A stretch of 64,000 nt of DNA, taken from assembly GCA_964528575.1 (NCBI GenBank), contig CAZGTQ010000053.1, positions 1-64,000 of the forward strand, read 5' to 3'. Source of the stretch: CAZGTQ01 sp964528575 (GTDB taxonomy: Bacteria > Planctomycetota > UBA1135 > GCA-002686595). Each line of letters begins with the position of its first letter. The stretch's first letter is position 1. A program made the translations under genes and the position numbers. The notes under the pieces were generated by a model that was not told where the DNA came from, made no database searches, and worked only from the letters and a program-made list of their open reading frames with translations. Positions 17,123-25,667 of this stretch are shown here, in pieces.

Positions 17123-17511
17123 CGCGTTGCGATCCACCGGCTTCCCGGTTGCGAAGGATTGTTGGGCGAGTCTCGCGGCGAGGCGCCGCGCCGTTGTCCC
17201 GGTTTCCGCTCCCTTCGTACTGATGTGCAGCGCGCGGATCGAGTGAATTCCGGAACGCGCGTGCGCGTTTCGCGATCACGTTGCGCGTACCGACGGACAC
17301 GCGACGAAAGCACGAGGCGCGCTGCGCAACGCGCCCTCGGCTTCGTACGCACTCGCGCGTACGACGAGCGTCGCCGACTCAGCGAAGACCAGCGCCGGCC
17401 GGTCGCGGCTCGGCGCGCTCTCCCGCAAGACGAGCACGCGCGCGGCGCCCCGTCGGACGCCGCGCGCGTGCGCTCTCTCCACGTCCGCGGACGTGGCGTT
17501 CCGAGCAGCCG
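17123..17511 (-). other. 389-base intergenic leader region
   Basis: No gene is supported here. The end next to the gene starting at 17122 carries CCGGGAAGCCGGTGGA (minus strand), matching the leader segment of the neighbouring paralogue. The other end carries the palindromic hairpin of paralogue 3. The middle is GC-rich with no clear promoter or RNA element. Confidence 0.6.
17479..17496 (-). terminator. Palindromic hairpin downstream of tandem paralogue 3
   Basis: A perfect 18-base palindrome CCACGTCCGCGGACGTGG, 16 bases past the stop at 17512. It shares its CGTCCGCGGACG core with the hairpin after paralogue 2. No U-tract; it could instead be a protein-binding dyad. Confidence 0.55.
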
Positions 17512-19065
17512 CTACTGCTGGCCCGGCACCGGCACCGGCTCCGGACAGAAGCGCAGCCGCGTGATCGCCCCGGAGCCGCCGAGCTCGAGCACCGCTTTGC
17601 GCACGCCCGACACGTTCGGCGCCAGCGTCTGGACGTTGCCGTCCGGCGCGTCCGGGATCAGGATCGAGCTGATCTGCGCCCCGAACTGGTCGAAGAACCG
17701 GAAATGGTCCTTCTCGGTCCCGTCGACGTCGAGGACGCGCGCCGAGAGGATCGTCACGTCCTGGGCGAACTCGAAGCGGATCTCGCCGCCCTGCGCCTCG
17801 TCGTCCGGGTCGTCGACGTAGCCGTCCATGCCCGCGTCGACGTCGTCCTCGGCGATGATCAGCACCAGCCCGAGCGGCGTGTCGTTGCCCGGCACCTGCG
17901 GGTTCGGCGTCAGGAGGTCCGGATCGCCGCCGGTCGGGCTCTCCGAGTCGAACAGGATCGCCTTGTCGGGGTGGTTCTGAGCGGGGTCGCCGCCCGCGAT
18001 CCAGTGGTTCTGCGCGCTGATCGTCACGCCGATCGACGCGTACTGGTCGGCGATCGCCTCGCCGGCCTGGAAGCTCATCGGGATGCCCGTCGAGGTCTCG
18101 TCGAAGTCGATCATCCGCGGGCAGGGCACGAGCTCGAGCATCGGCACGGCGCCGGAGCCGCGCAGGTACACCTCGAAGCGATCGACGTCGGGCTCGAAGA
18201 AATGGACCGTCTGGACGCTGCCGTCGCCGAGCGACGCGACCGGCAGCACCTCGTCGGGCGTGACGAGGTCGCCGTCGCGGTAGAAGCGCAGCTCTGTCCC
18301 GGGCGACTCGTCGACGTCGAGCAGGGTGACGGAGCAGATCGTCGCCTTGCCGGCGAAGTCGAAATACAGGCTCCCGCCGTACGCCTCGTCGTCCGGCACG
18401 GTGACGAGCCCGCTGGGGCCGTTCGCGCCCGCCTCGTTCTCGGCGATGACGAGCGCCATGCCGAGCGCCTCGTCGTTGGCCACCCCGGCGGGGTTCGGCG
18501 TCGCCAGGTCGCCGTCGTCGCCGGTCGGATTGCCCGTGTCGAACAGGATCGCCCGGTCGGGATGGCCGATGAAGTTGTTGCGCGCGGAGATCGTGAGCCC
18601 GATGTCCGCCCACTGCGTGTCGATCGTGCGGCCCGCGACCATCACGTCGTCGGCGCCGATGGTGTGGTCGAAGTCGAGCAGGTCGCAGAACACCGCTCCC
18701 TGCACCGCGAACTGGGAGCGCGGCGTCCACGCGACGCCGTTTCCGTCGAGGTAGAGCGCGCGGACCGCGACCGGCGCGGGGAGCTGGCCGACGAGCGCAG
18801 CGGGGAACGTCAGCGAGAGCTGCCCGTCGCCGTTCGCGTCGAGCAGCCCGAAGCCGAGCAGCGGGGCTTGGATCGGAGCGACGGGAGCGAAGCCGACGAG
18901 CTCGGCGGTGAGGGCGAAGGCCGGGCCGCTCGCGCCGCGGACCTGCGCGGTCAGCCGCAGGCCGGCGACGTCGGTCTCGTAGTAGGCGTTGACCTCGGCG
19001 CCGCCGCCCGCGAGGACGGGGGAGCCGCACAGGACGCCCGCGAGGGCGCACAGGACGATCTTCAT
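17512..19065 (-). CDS. Secreted protein with duplicated PTG.D.DL domain, tandem paralogue 3
   Basis: A 517-residue exported protein (signal KIVLCALAGVLCGSPVLAGG). The two domain copies are clear: AILFDTGNPTGDDGDLATP with ALVIAENEAG, then AILFDSESPTGGDPDLLTP with LVLIIAEDDVDAGMDG and DDPDDEAQGGEIRFEF. Both copies end in a Cys-Pro pair after an LRG/LGGSGA strand. The conserved acidic loops suggest Ca2+ binding, which is inference. It is the first of the three in transcription order and lies divergent from the sigma-factor fusion gene, with a 290-base gap that should contain both promoters. It lacks the CCGGGA..CCGGTGGA leader seen before the other two. Confidence 0.85.
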   Translation of the reverse strand: MKIVLCALAGVLCGSPVLAGGGAEVNAYYETDVAGLRLTAQVRGASGPAFALTAELVGFAPVAPIQAPLLGFGLLDANGDGQLSLTFPAALVGQLPAPVAVRALYLDGNGVAWTPRSQFAVQGAVFCDLLDFDHTIGADDVMVAGRTIDTQWADIGLTISARNNFIGHPDRAILFDTGNPTGDDGDLATPNPAGVANDEALGMALVIAENEAGANGPSGLVTVPDDEAYGGSLYFDFAGKATICSVTLLDVDESPGTELRFYRDGDLVTPDEVLPVASLGDGSVQTVHFFEPDVDRFEVYLRGSGAVPMLELVPCPRMIDFDETSTGIPMSFQAGEAIADQYASIGVTISAQNHWIAGGDPAQNHPDKAILFDSESPTGGDPDLLTPNPQVPGNDTPLGLVLIIAEDDVDAGMDGYVDDPDDEAQGGEIRFEFAQDVTILSARVLDVDGTEKDHFRFFDQFGAQISSILIPDAPDGNVQTLAPNVSGVRKAVLELGGSGAITRLRFCPEPVPVPGQQ

Positions 19066-19355
19066 CGTGGTGGGGCCGGCAACGGCCGGCCGAGGCGGGG
19101 GGCGAGGGCTCTCGCCCGCGGAGAGGCTCGGACGGCGATCGGCTGCCGCGCCGACACCACCGTCCGCCCAAAGAACTATCCCGCCCGCGAGCCGCGCGTC
19201 GGCAATCTCCGATTCGGCACCGAGGCGCGCTGCCGCCCGCTTCGGCGAGGGGTGTCGAGGCCATGCCGCCGTGCCACGCTGAGCGGCTGCCGGCGCGGCT
19301 CTCCCCGATTCCCGTCACGGATCGCTCGCGCCGCGGATCTCTCCGCCCGAGAACC

Positions 19356-22130
19356 GTGACCGACCTCCGCTCCATTCCCGCCGAGCTCGCGCTCGCCGAC
19401 CTCGTCTGGCTGCGCGCGCTCGCCCTGCGCCTGGTGCGCGACGAGCACGCCGCCGACGACGCCGTGCAGGAGGCCTTCCTGCGCGCGCTCCAGGCGGCGC
19501 CGCGTCGCCTGCGCGGTCCGCGCCTGCGCGCGTGGCTCGCGACGGTGCTGCGCAACGCGGTCCGCCGCGGCCGCCGCGACGCCGCGGTGCGCCGCGAGCA
19601 CGAAGAGCGCCGCGCGCTGGAGGCGCCGCACGCCGCCGACGACCCGCTCGAGCGGCTGCGCGTGCGGCACGAGCTCGCGAGCCACGTGCTCGCGTTGCCC
19701 GAGCCGTACCGCACCGCGCTCCTGTTGCGCTACCAGGAGGGCCTGTCGCACGCCGAGGTCGGCGCGCGCCAGGGAGTGAGCGAGGCCGCGGCGCGCCAGC
19801 GGGTCGCGCGGGCGCTCGCTCGTCTGCGTGAGCGGTTGGACGCGCAGCACGGCGGCGGGCGCGGCGCGTGGGCGCTCGCGCTCGTGTCGGTCGAGCGGTT
19901 CTCGCAACCCGCGCCGGCGCTCGCGCCGGCGGCGACGCTCGGAGGGATCCTCATGGCGACGAAGGCTCAGGCCGTCGCCGTCGCGGCGGTATGCGCCGTC
20001 GCGGCGGTCGGCGTGTGGATGGGAGCGCGTTGGGGCGCCAGCGAGCGCCCCCGCGCGGACGCGCACGTCGAGGTCGCGCCGGCGGCGAGCCTCGTCGCGC
20101 CGGACGCGGGCGACGCGGCGCCGCAGCCGGCGTCCGCGCTCGAGGCCGGGCGCGTCGCGTCCGCGGCGGCGCCGCCGCCGGTCGCGGCCGATCCGTTCGC
20201 GGCGATCGACCGCGAGCGCGACCTGCACGGCCTCGTGCTCGACCCGCAGGGAGCGCCCGTCGGTGGCGCGCGCGTCGCGCTCCTGCGCGACCCGCTGCGC
20301 ACGTACGGCACGCTCCTCGTCGGTTTCGACGATCCGGGAGCGACGATCGCCGAGGTGCGCACCGAGGCGTCGGGCGCCTTCGTCTTCCCGCTCGAGCCGG
20401 GCGAGCCCGTCGACCTCGTCGTCGAGGCCGCCGGCTTCGCGCGCGCCCGGCGCGAAGGGCGCCTTCCCGGCGAGCGCGTCGTCGTACAGCTCTCCTGCGG
20501 CGCGGCTCTCGAAGGCCGCGTCACGGACGATCTCGGCGCGCCGGTCGCGCACGCGCGCATCGAGCTGACGAGCGAGCGTGGCGGCCACGTCCTGCTCGCG
20601 AGCGCGACCACCGACGAAGAGGGGCGCTTCGCTCTCGCCGATCTCGAGCCGGGGGACGTCGACGTCGCCGTCCGCGCGCCGAGCTACGCGACGTCCGATC
20701 TGCGGCGCTCGGTCGAGCTCTCCGCGGGAGCGACCGCCCGGCTCGACCTGGAGCTCTCGCGCGGCGCGGTCGCGACCGGCCGCGTCGTCGATGCCGAGAC
20801 CGAGCTCCCCGTCGCGGGCGCGCGCGTCGAACAGCGCTGGGGCGCGTCGAGCGTCCGCACCGGCGCCGACGGGCGCTACGAGCTGCGCGGCATCGACGCG
20901 AGCGCGTCGAGCGTGCTCGCGGTCGAAGCGGACGGTTACGCGGCGACCGAGGAGCGACTGCCGGCGGGCGTCGACGGCCAGTACGAGCTCGACTTCGCGC
21001 TGCGCCGGGGCGTGCGCGTACACGGCCGGGTGGTCGGAGCCGCCGGGGAGCCGGTCGCCGGCGCGTCCGTCACGCTGGTCGGGGCGGAGCTCACGCCCGA
21101 GCTCCAGCGCCTCGCGTGGCGGCCCGTCGCGACCGCGGCCGACGGCTCGTTCGCGATCGAGGACGCGCGCGTCGACTTGCCGCACGTGCTGCGGGTCGTC
21201 GCGCGCGGGCACGCGGGCGGTCTGTGGGACTTGCCGTCGCCGGAGTCCGGCGCGCGCGAGGTCGACGTCGGCACGCTCGCGCTCGCGCCGTCCGTCCTGC
21301 TGTGCGGAACGGTCGTGCTCCCCGACGGCGAGCCGGTCCCGCACTGCGACGTCTGGATCCAGCCGAACCCGAGTGCGCGCGGAGCGCTCGGCGCGCCGCC
21401 GCGCCGCACGGCCGGCTCGTTCGCCGCGGATCGCAACGGGCGCACCGACGACCTCGGCCGCTTCGCGTTCGCCGGCCTGGCGCCCGGCGCGGCGGTCGTG
21501 CGCGTCCAGCCGCCCGGCGGCGGCTGGATCACGCGCGAGGTGGCGGTGCCATCCGACGTGGGTCGCGTCGACCTGCGCGTCGAGCTCGACCTCGGGCTCG
21601 GGATCGTCGGTCGCCTCGTCGATCCCGGCGGCAGCCCGGTCCCGAACGCGTGGGTGCGGGTCGATGCGCAGGACGGCGCGGCGGGGTACGCCTTCGGGGA
21701 CGCCGAAGGCCGCTTCCGGCTGGCGTCGCTCCCGCCGGGCGCGTACCGGCTGATCGCGACGCCCACCGACGCGCCGGCGGACGACGGCACGGTGCTGGCG
21801 CCCGCGACGCTCGCGAGCGTGTCGCCGGGGACGGCCCCGCTCGAGATCGTGCTCCCGCGCATCGCGGCGACGGGCGGCGTCGTGGTCGATGCGCTCGGCC
21901 GTGGGCTCGCGAACGTGCCGGTCGTCGCGCTCGCCGCCGGCGGCGAACGGCTGGCGCGCGCGACGACGGACGAGAGCGGGAGCTTCTTCCTGCGCGCGCG
22001 CTCGAGCGAGACGTTCGCGGTGCGTGCGGAGCTCGCGCGCGAGGGCGCGGAGCCGGCCGTCGCGACCGTCGAAGCGGTGCGCGAGGGCGACGCGGCGCTG
22101 CGGCTCGTGCTGCCGGTGCGCGTCGAGTAG
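19356..22130 (+). CDS. ECF sigma factor fused to membrane segment and carboxypeptidase-regulatory-like repeats
   Basis: A 924-residue single frame. Residues ~15-60 form sigma region 2 (RLVRDEHAADDAVQEAFLRAL) and ~114-165 region 4 (LPEPYRTALLLRYQEGLSHA, then a helix-turn-helix). A hydrophobic helix at ~206-228 (AVAVAAVCAVAAVGVWMGAR) is followed by a linker and, from ~288 to the end, seven or eight beta-sandwich units of the carboxypeptidase-regulatory type (G.V.D..G.PV.GA.V, then T...G.F....L..G). The cytoplasmic sigma part would thus be tethered to extracytoplasmic sensor-like domains. Planctomycete genomes are known to carry unusual ECF fusions. The GTG at 19356 is chosen where sigma homology begins; 19314 (GTG) is possible. 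Confidence 0.85.
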   Translation: MTDLRSIPAELALADLVWLRALALRLVRDEHAADDAVQEAFLRALQAAPRRLRGPRLRAWLATVLRNAVRRGRRDAAVRREHEERRALEAPHAADDPLERLRVRHELASHVLALPEPYRTALLLRYQEGLSHAEVGARQGVSEAAARQRVARALARLRERLDAQHGGGRGAWALALVSVERFSQPAPALAPAATLGGILMATKAQAVAVAAVCAVAAVGVWMGARWGASERPRADAHVEVAPAASLVAPDAGDAAPQPASALEAGRVASAAAPPPVAADPFAAIDRERDLHGLVLDPQGAPVGGARVALLRDPLRTYGTLLVGFDDPGATIAEVRTEASGAFVFPLEPGEPVDLVVEAAGFARARREGRLPGERVVVQLSCGAALEGRVTDDLGAPVAHARIELTSERGGHVLLASATTDEEGRFALADLEPGDVDVAVRAPSYATSDLRRSVELSAGATARLDLELSRGAVATGRVVDAETELPVAGARVEQRWGASSVRTGADGRYELRGIDASASSVLAVEADGYAATEERLPAGVDGQYELDFALRRGVRVHGRVVGAAGEPVAGASVTLVGAELTPELQRLAWRPVATAADGSFAIEDARVDLPHVLRVVARGHAGGLWDLPSPESGAREVDVGTLALAPSVLLCGTVVLPDGEPVPHCDVWIQPNPSARGALGAPPRRTAGSFAADRNGRTDDLGRFAFAGLAPGAAVVRVQPPGGGWITREVAVPSDVGRVDLRVELDLGLGIVGRLVDPGGSPVPNAWVRVDAQDGAAGYAFGDAEGRFRLASLPPGAYRLIATPTDAPADDGTVLAPATLASVSPGTAPLEIVLPRIAATGGVVVDALGRGLANVPVVALAAGGERLARATTDESGSFFLRARSSETFAVRAELAREGAEPAVATVEAVREGDAALRLVLPVRVE

Positions 22131-22187
22131 CCGAGTCGTTACGAGCGCGTGACGCGCGCCGGCGCCGCGCGCGCCGACGATGGGCGC

Positions 22188-23603
22188 GTGCACGCGCTCG
22201 TCCTCTCGCTCGCACTCCTCGTCGGCTCGGACGACGAGCGCTGGCTCGGTTGGCCGCTCCCGTCGCAGAGGCTCGCCGACCCGCCGCCGATCGTGCCGAG
22301 CGAGTGGCTCGTCGCGCGCGCCGGGGGACTCGATGCGGCGGCGATCGTCGCGCGGCACCTCGTGGACGGCGCGCAGGCTCCGGAGGCTGGGGACGCGTGG
22401 GAGGTGCGCGGCGACGTCGCGCACCTGGTGGACGTCGTCGCCGCGTACGCGCAAGTCGAGTCGCCCGTCGCCGAGGTGCGCATGGCGAAGCTCACGGGCG
22501 GCGACGTGCTCGTCGTGAACGGCGAGCCGTTCCCCGGCGACCCGGAGCGCCGCGGCCTCGAGGGCGTGCCGGTCGCGCTGCGCGCGGGGACGAACGAGCT
22601 GTACGTGTTCGGCGCGCCGCAGGGCTTCGTGCTCGAGTTGTGGAAGCCGCGGGGGAGGCTCGTCGTCGGCAACTGGGACGCGGACTGGCCCCCGCCGGAG
22701 ATCGAGGACTCGTTGTTCGACATCGAGCGCGTGCCGATCTACAACGCGTCGCTCGAGCGGGTGGAGGGGCTCCACTTCCACTACGGCGATCCGGTGGCCG
22801 ATCCGCAGGCGCTTGCGTTCGATTGGAACGAGTGGTCGGACGGGGCCTCGATCCTCCCGCTCTGCAGCATCGGCGGCCGCGCCTGGAACGCCTTCGACGG
22901 CTTGCCCGAGGGCGCGCGGGAGGTCTTCGTGCCGATCGAGGTCTCTGCGGGCGAGGACGAGGACGATGTGACACGCACGTACCTGCGCGGTCCGGTCGGC
23001 GAGGGGCGCGGCGAGATCGTGCCGGCCGGCGCGGGCCCGCCGTCCGGAGCGACGCTCGGACTCCTGGGGAAGCTGCTCACCGCCCGGCTCGGGCCCGACA
23101 TCGAAGCGCGGCTCGAGGATCGTCCGAAGGGCTCGCACTGGGCCATCCCCGAGCTGGCGCTCATCTCCGTCTACGCGACCGGCGGCGGCGCGGAAGAGCG
23201 GAGTCTCGCCCTCGCGCGCTTCGATGCGGAACGGCTGCGCAGCCACACGCGCCTCATGCCGACGCTCCTTCGCGACACCGACGCGGCGCAGGACCTGGCG
23301 AAGGAGCAGAGCTGGATCCGCCAACGCGTCGTCGTCGTGCTCCTGTACGGCACGGCGCGCACCAACGCGGCCTGGTCGGCGATCGGGTCGACCGCGGGCA
23401 CGGACCGAGCAGAGTCGGACGCGCGCGCCGGTTGGATCTGGGACGAGGAGGACCCCGAGGTGGACGCCCCGCACGTCCTGCGGTTCGAGCACGGCGGCGC
23501 AGACGGCTTCGCCGCCGCGCTCGCGCTGCGCATGGCGGCGCTCGATTTCGGCGCTACGCGTCTCGCGGCGACGCTCGAGGCGACCGGGCTGCGCGTGCAC
23601 TGA
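22188..23603 (+). CDS. Exported hypothetical protein
   Basis: A 471-residue protein of no family I recognise. The GTG at 22188 opens a signal peptide (HALVLSLALLVGS). The body contains the segments EVRGDVAHLVDVVAAYAQV and GVPVALRAGTNELYVFG, which resemble the glycoside-hydrolase-associated beta-sandwich segments where a small device of strands precedes a catalytic domain, but I see no catalytic motif. The middle (LHFHYGDPVADPQALAFDWN) is rich in aromatic and acidic residues. It lies 58 bases after the sigma fusion gene on the same strand and could be co-transcribed with it. Confidence 0.7.
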   Translation: MHALVLSLALLVGSDDERWLGWPLPSQRLADPPPIVPSEWLVARAGGLDAAAIVARHLVDGAQAPEAGDAWEVRGDVAHLVDVVAAYAQVESPVAEVRMAKLTGGDVLVVNGEPFPGDPERRGLEGVPVALRAGTNELYVFGAPQGFVLELWKPRGRLVVGNWDADWPPPEIEDSLFDIERVPIYNASLERVEGLHFHYGDPVADPQALAFDWNEWSDGASILPLCSIGGRAWNAFDGLPEGAREVFVPIEVSAGEDEDDVTRTYLRGPVGEGRGEIVPAGAGPPSGATLGLLGKLLTARLGPDIEARLEDRPKGSHWAIPELALISVYATGGGAEERSLALARFDAERLRSHTRLMPTLLRDTDAAQDLAKEQSWIRQRVVVVLLYGTARTNAAWSAIGSTAGTDRAESDARAGWIWDEEDPEVDAPHVLRFEHGGADGFAAALALRMAALDFGATRLAATLEATGLRVH

Positions 23604-23659
23604 GCCGCGTCCTGCCGATCGCCGCGCTCAACGGGCTCGCGCTCACGCTCGGCTCCTGA
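23604..23659 (+). pseudogene. Degraded 3' tail of a beta-helix gene
   Basis: Directly after the previous stop, an open frame of 18 codons ends in LPIAALNGLALTLGS and a stop. This closely matches the end of the next gene (PIAELFALNGLGLTLGL, stop at 25194), and the last 36 bases are similar at DNA level. I read it as what remains of a tandem copy whose body has been lost, since no start or body is present. A chance match is possible because it is short. Confidence 0.4.
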
Positions 23660-23718
23660 CGGGCTGCGTCACGGCGGCCGGCGTTGCGCGATCGTCGGCG
23701 CCGTGCTCGACTCGTGCC

Positions 23719-25194
23719 ATGCAACGCCTCCTGCTCGGCCTCGTCGCGCCCTGCGCGCTCGCCCTCTCCGCGTCGGCGCAGATCATCGTGCTCGATGGGC
23801 AGGATCTCGCCGCCATCGTGAACGGCGCGCCCGGCGGGAGCGTGATCGAGATCCAGGGCAACGGGCCGTTCGTCGGCACGTTGTCGTGGAGCGCGAAGAC
23901 GCTCACGATCCGCGCCGGGGCGGGGTTCGCGCCCGTGATCGAAGGAACCTCGTTCAGCGTCCTCTCGCTCTCGAACGCCAATCCGCCGACGACGGCGATC
24001 CTCGAAGGCCTGACGCTGCGCGCGGCGCCGCCGACGCCGACGAGCACGCCCGCCGCGATGTCGTTCACCGGGACCAGCCTCCAGCCCGAGGACATCGTCG
24101 TGCGGTGCACGGACTGCGTGCTCGAGGGCAACGTCTCGTCGAGCGGGACGGGCATGCACCGATTCACGGGAGCGTTCCGGGACACGCGCGTCGAGGGGAA
24201 CTTCTCGCTCGGCGGCACGGGCAACCTCATCCAGAACGTCACGATCGAGGACTGCACGATCGATGCGCTCAGCGCCACCACGACCGGTAGCGCGAGCGTC
24301 GACGTCGACGTGCGCCGCACCCGCGTGCTCGGGCGGCTGTCGGCGAGCCCGATCTCGTCGAGCGTCATCGACGTCTTCGCCGAGAGCACGATCCTCGTCG
24401 GCGGCGGGCCCAGCTCGGGCTCCGGCATTTCGCTGAGCGGCGCGTCGACCGGGCGCTTCGTCAACCTGACGGTCACCGGCTTCGATACCGGGATCGCCGC
24501 GCCGGCGGCGGTGACGTTCGAGAACATGCTCTTGTTCGGCAACGGCAGCGACGTCGCCAATTCGGTGAGCGCGGGGCAGATCTCCAATTCGCTCATCTCC
24601 GACGGGACGTTCAACGGCGCGAACGGCAACTTCGCCGCGACGCCGGGGGTCGACTCGCTCGGCGCGCTCGTTCTCGGCTCGCCCGGCCTCGACGCGGGCA
24701 ACAACGCGGCGGCCGGCCTCGGCACGCTCGACCTCGCCGGGCAGCCGCGGATCCAGGACAGCGACACGAACGGCAGCGTGATCGTCAACGTCGGCGCGTA
24801 CGAGGCGCTCGGCAACACGCTCGCGCAAACGGTGCTCGTGCCCGGCAGCGGCGTGAATCCGATCGAGTACGTCGCGACGAGCCCGCCCGTGCTCGGCGGC
24901 ACGTTCGGCGCGACGATCGCGACCAATCCGACGACGGTGCTGACGGTCGTCGCGATCGACCTCATCAACGTCCCGCCGTACGTCGTTCCCTTCGCGGTCG
25001 GCGAGATCCTCGTGCCGGCGAGCGTGTTCATGGTCCTCGACGTCGCAGCGGGCGTGCACGCGATCCCCGTCCCGGCGAACCCGGCGGCGGTCGGCGCGAC
25101 GCTCGGCTCGCAGGGCTTCCGCGCCGAGATCCTGCCGGGTCCGATCGCGGAGCTCTTCGCGCTGAACGGGCTCGGCCTGACGCTGGGGCTTTGA
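23719..25194 (+). CDS. Secreted parallel beta-helix protein
   Basis: A 491-residue exported protein (signal ending LSASAQ). Residues ~20-330 form a right-handed beta-helix of the choice-of-anchor kind: GGSVIEIQGNGPFVGTLSWS, ILEGLTLRAAPP, VTIEDCTIDAL and NLTVTGFDTGIAA follow the coil pattern, with ..PGLDAGNNAAAG and QPRIQDSDTNG near the end as in many autotransported or surface proteins. The last ~110 residues form a separate beta module ending in LFALNGLGLTLGL, which resembles the C-terminal module of other secreted proteins here. No catalytic residues could be assigned. Confidence 0.82.
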   Translation: MQRLLLGLVAPCALALSASAQIIVLDGQDLAAIVNGAPGGSVIEIQGNGPFVGTLSWSAKTLTIRAGAGFAPVIEGTSFSVLSLSNANPPTTAILEGLTLRAAPPTPTSTPAAMSFTGTSLQPEDIVVRCTDCVLEGNVSSSGTGMHRFTGAFRDTRVEGNFSLGGTGNLIQNVTIEDCTIDALSATTTGSASVDVDVRRTRVLGRLSASPISSSVIDVFAESTILVGGGPSSGSGISLSGASTGRFVNLTVTGFDTGIAAPAAVTFENMLLFGNGSDVANSVSAGQISNSLISDGTFNGANGNFAATPGVDSLGALVLGSPGLDAGNNAAAGLGTLDLAGQPRIQDSDTNGSVIVNVGAYEALGNTLAQTVLVPGSGVNPIEYVATSPPVLGGTFGATIATNPTTVLTVVAIDLINVPPYVVPFAVGEILVPASVFMVLDVAAGVHAIPVPANPAAVGATLGSQGFRAEILPGPIAELFALNGLGLTLGL

Positions 25195-25211
25195 GCCGAG
25201 CGAGCGAACGC

Positions 25212-25667
25212 ATGCCGGCCTACGAGAGCAAGCAGGTCGCCGTGTGGGGTCTGTGGCTCGCGGGCGCGTTCGCGTTCGCCGGCATCGCGCTCGGCGTCTG
25301 GGCGCTCGCGGCCGGACGGCCGACGGAGGCCGCGTTCTGCGCGCTCCTCCTGCTCGTCGCGCTGCTCGTGTCGAACTTCGCGGTGCTCACCGTGCGCGTC
25401 GGCCACGACGACGTGTGCTGGTCGTTTGCCGCGGGCCTCGTCGGACGGCGGATCCCGCTCGCCGACGTGCGCGCGGTCGAGGTGCGCCGCTCGCCCTGGT
25501 ACTGGGGCTGGGGCATCCGCTGGACGCCCCGCGGCTGGCTGTGGCGCTCGAGCGGGCTCGACGCGGTGTGGATCGAGCGCGCGAGCGGCAAGCGCGTCGG
25601 CGTCGGGTCGCCGCAGCCCGAAGAGCTGGCGCGCGCGATCGGCGAGCGGTTGGCCCTGCGCGGGTGA
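25212..25667 (+). CDS. Membrane protein with bacterial PH-like domain
   Basis: A 151-residue protein with two transmembrane helices in the first ~60 residues (VAVWGLWLAGAFAFAGIALG and AAFCALLLLVALLVSNFAVL). A cytoplasmic domain follows with the layout of bacterial PH-like/DUF304 domains (VGHDDVCWSFAAGLVGRRIP, LADVRAVEV, IERASGKRVGVGS, QPEELARAIGERL). Such domains act in membrane-associated complexes. The ATG at 25212 is preferred to 25191. Its stop overlaps the start of the VLRF1-like gene as GTGA, so the two products are translationally coupled and may work together. Confidence 0.75.
   Translation: MPAYESKQVAVWGLWLAGAFAFAGIALGVWALAAGRPTEAAFCALLLLVALLVSNFAVLTVRVGHDDVCWSFAAGLVGRRIPLADVRAVEVRRSPWYWGWGIRWTPRGWLWRSSGLDAVWIERASGKRVGVGSPQPEELARAIGERLALRG

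Noticed and set aside
19176..23600. A 1474-codon minus-strand frame opposite the sigma fusion and its neighbour.
   Set aside because: Arg-rich low-complexity product without domains. The opposite strand has sigma regions and beta-sandwich repeats in the expected phase.
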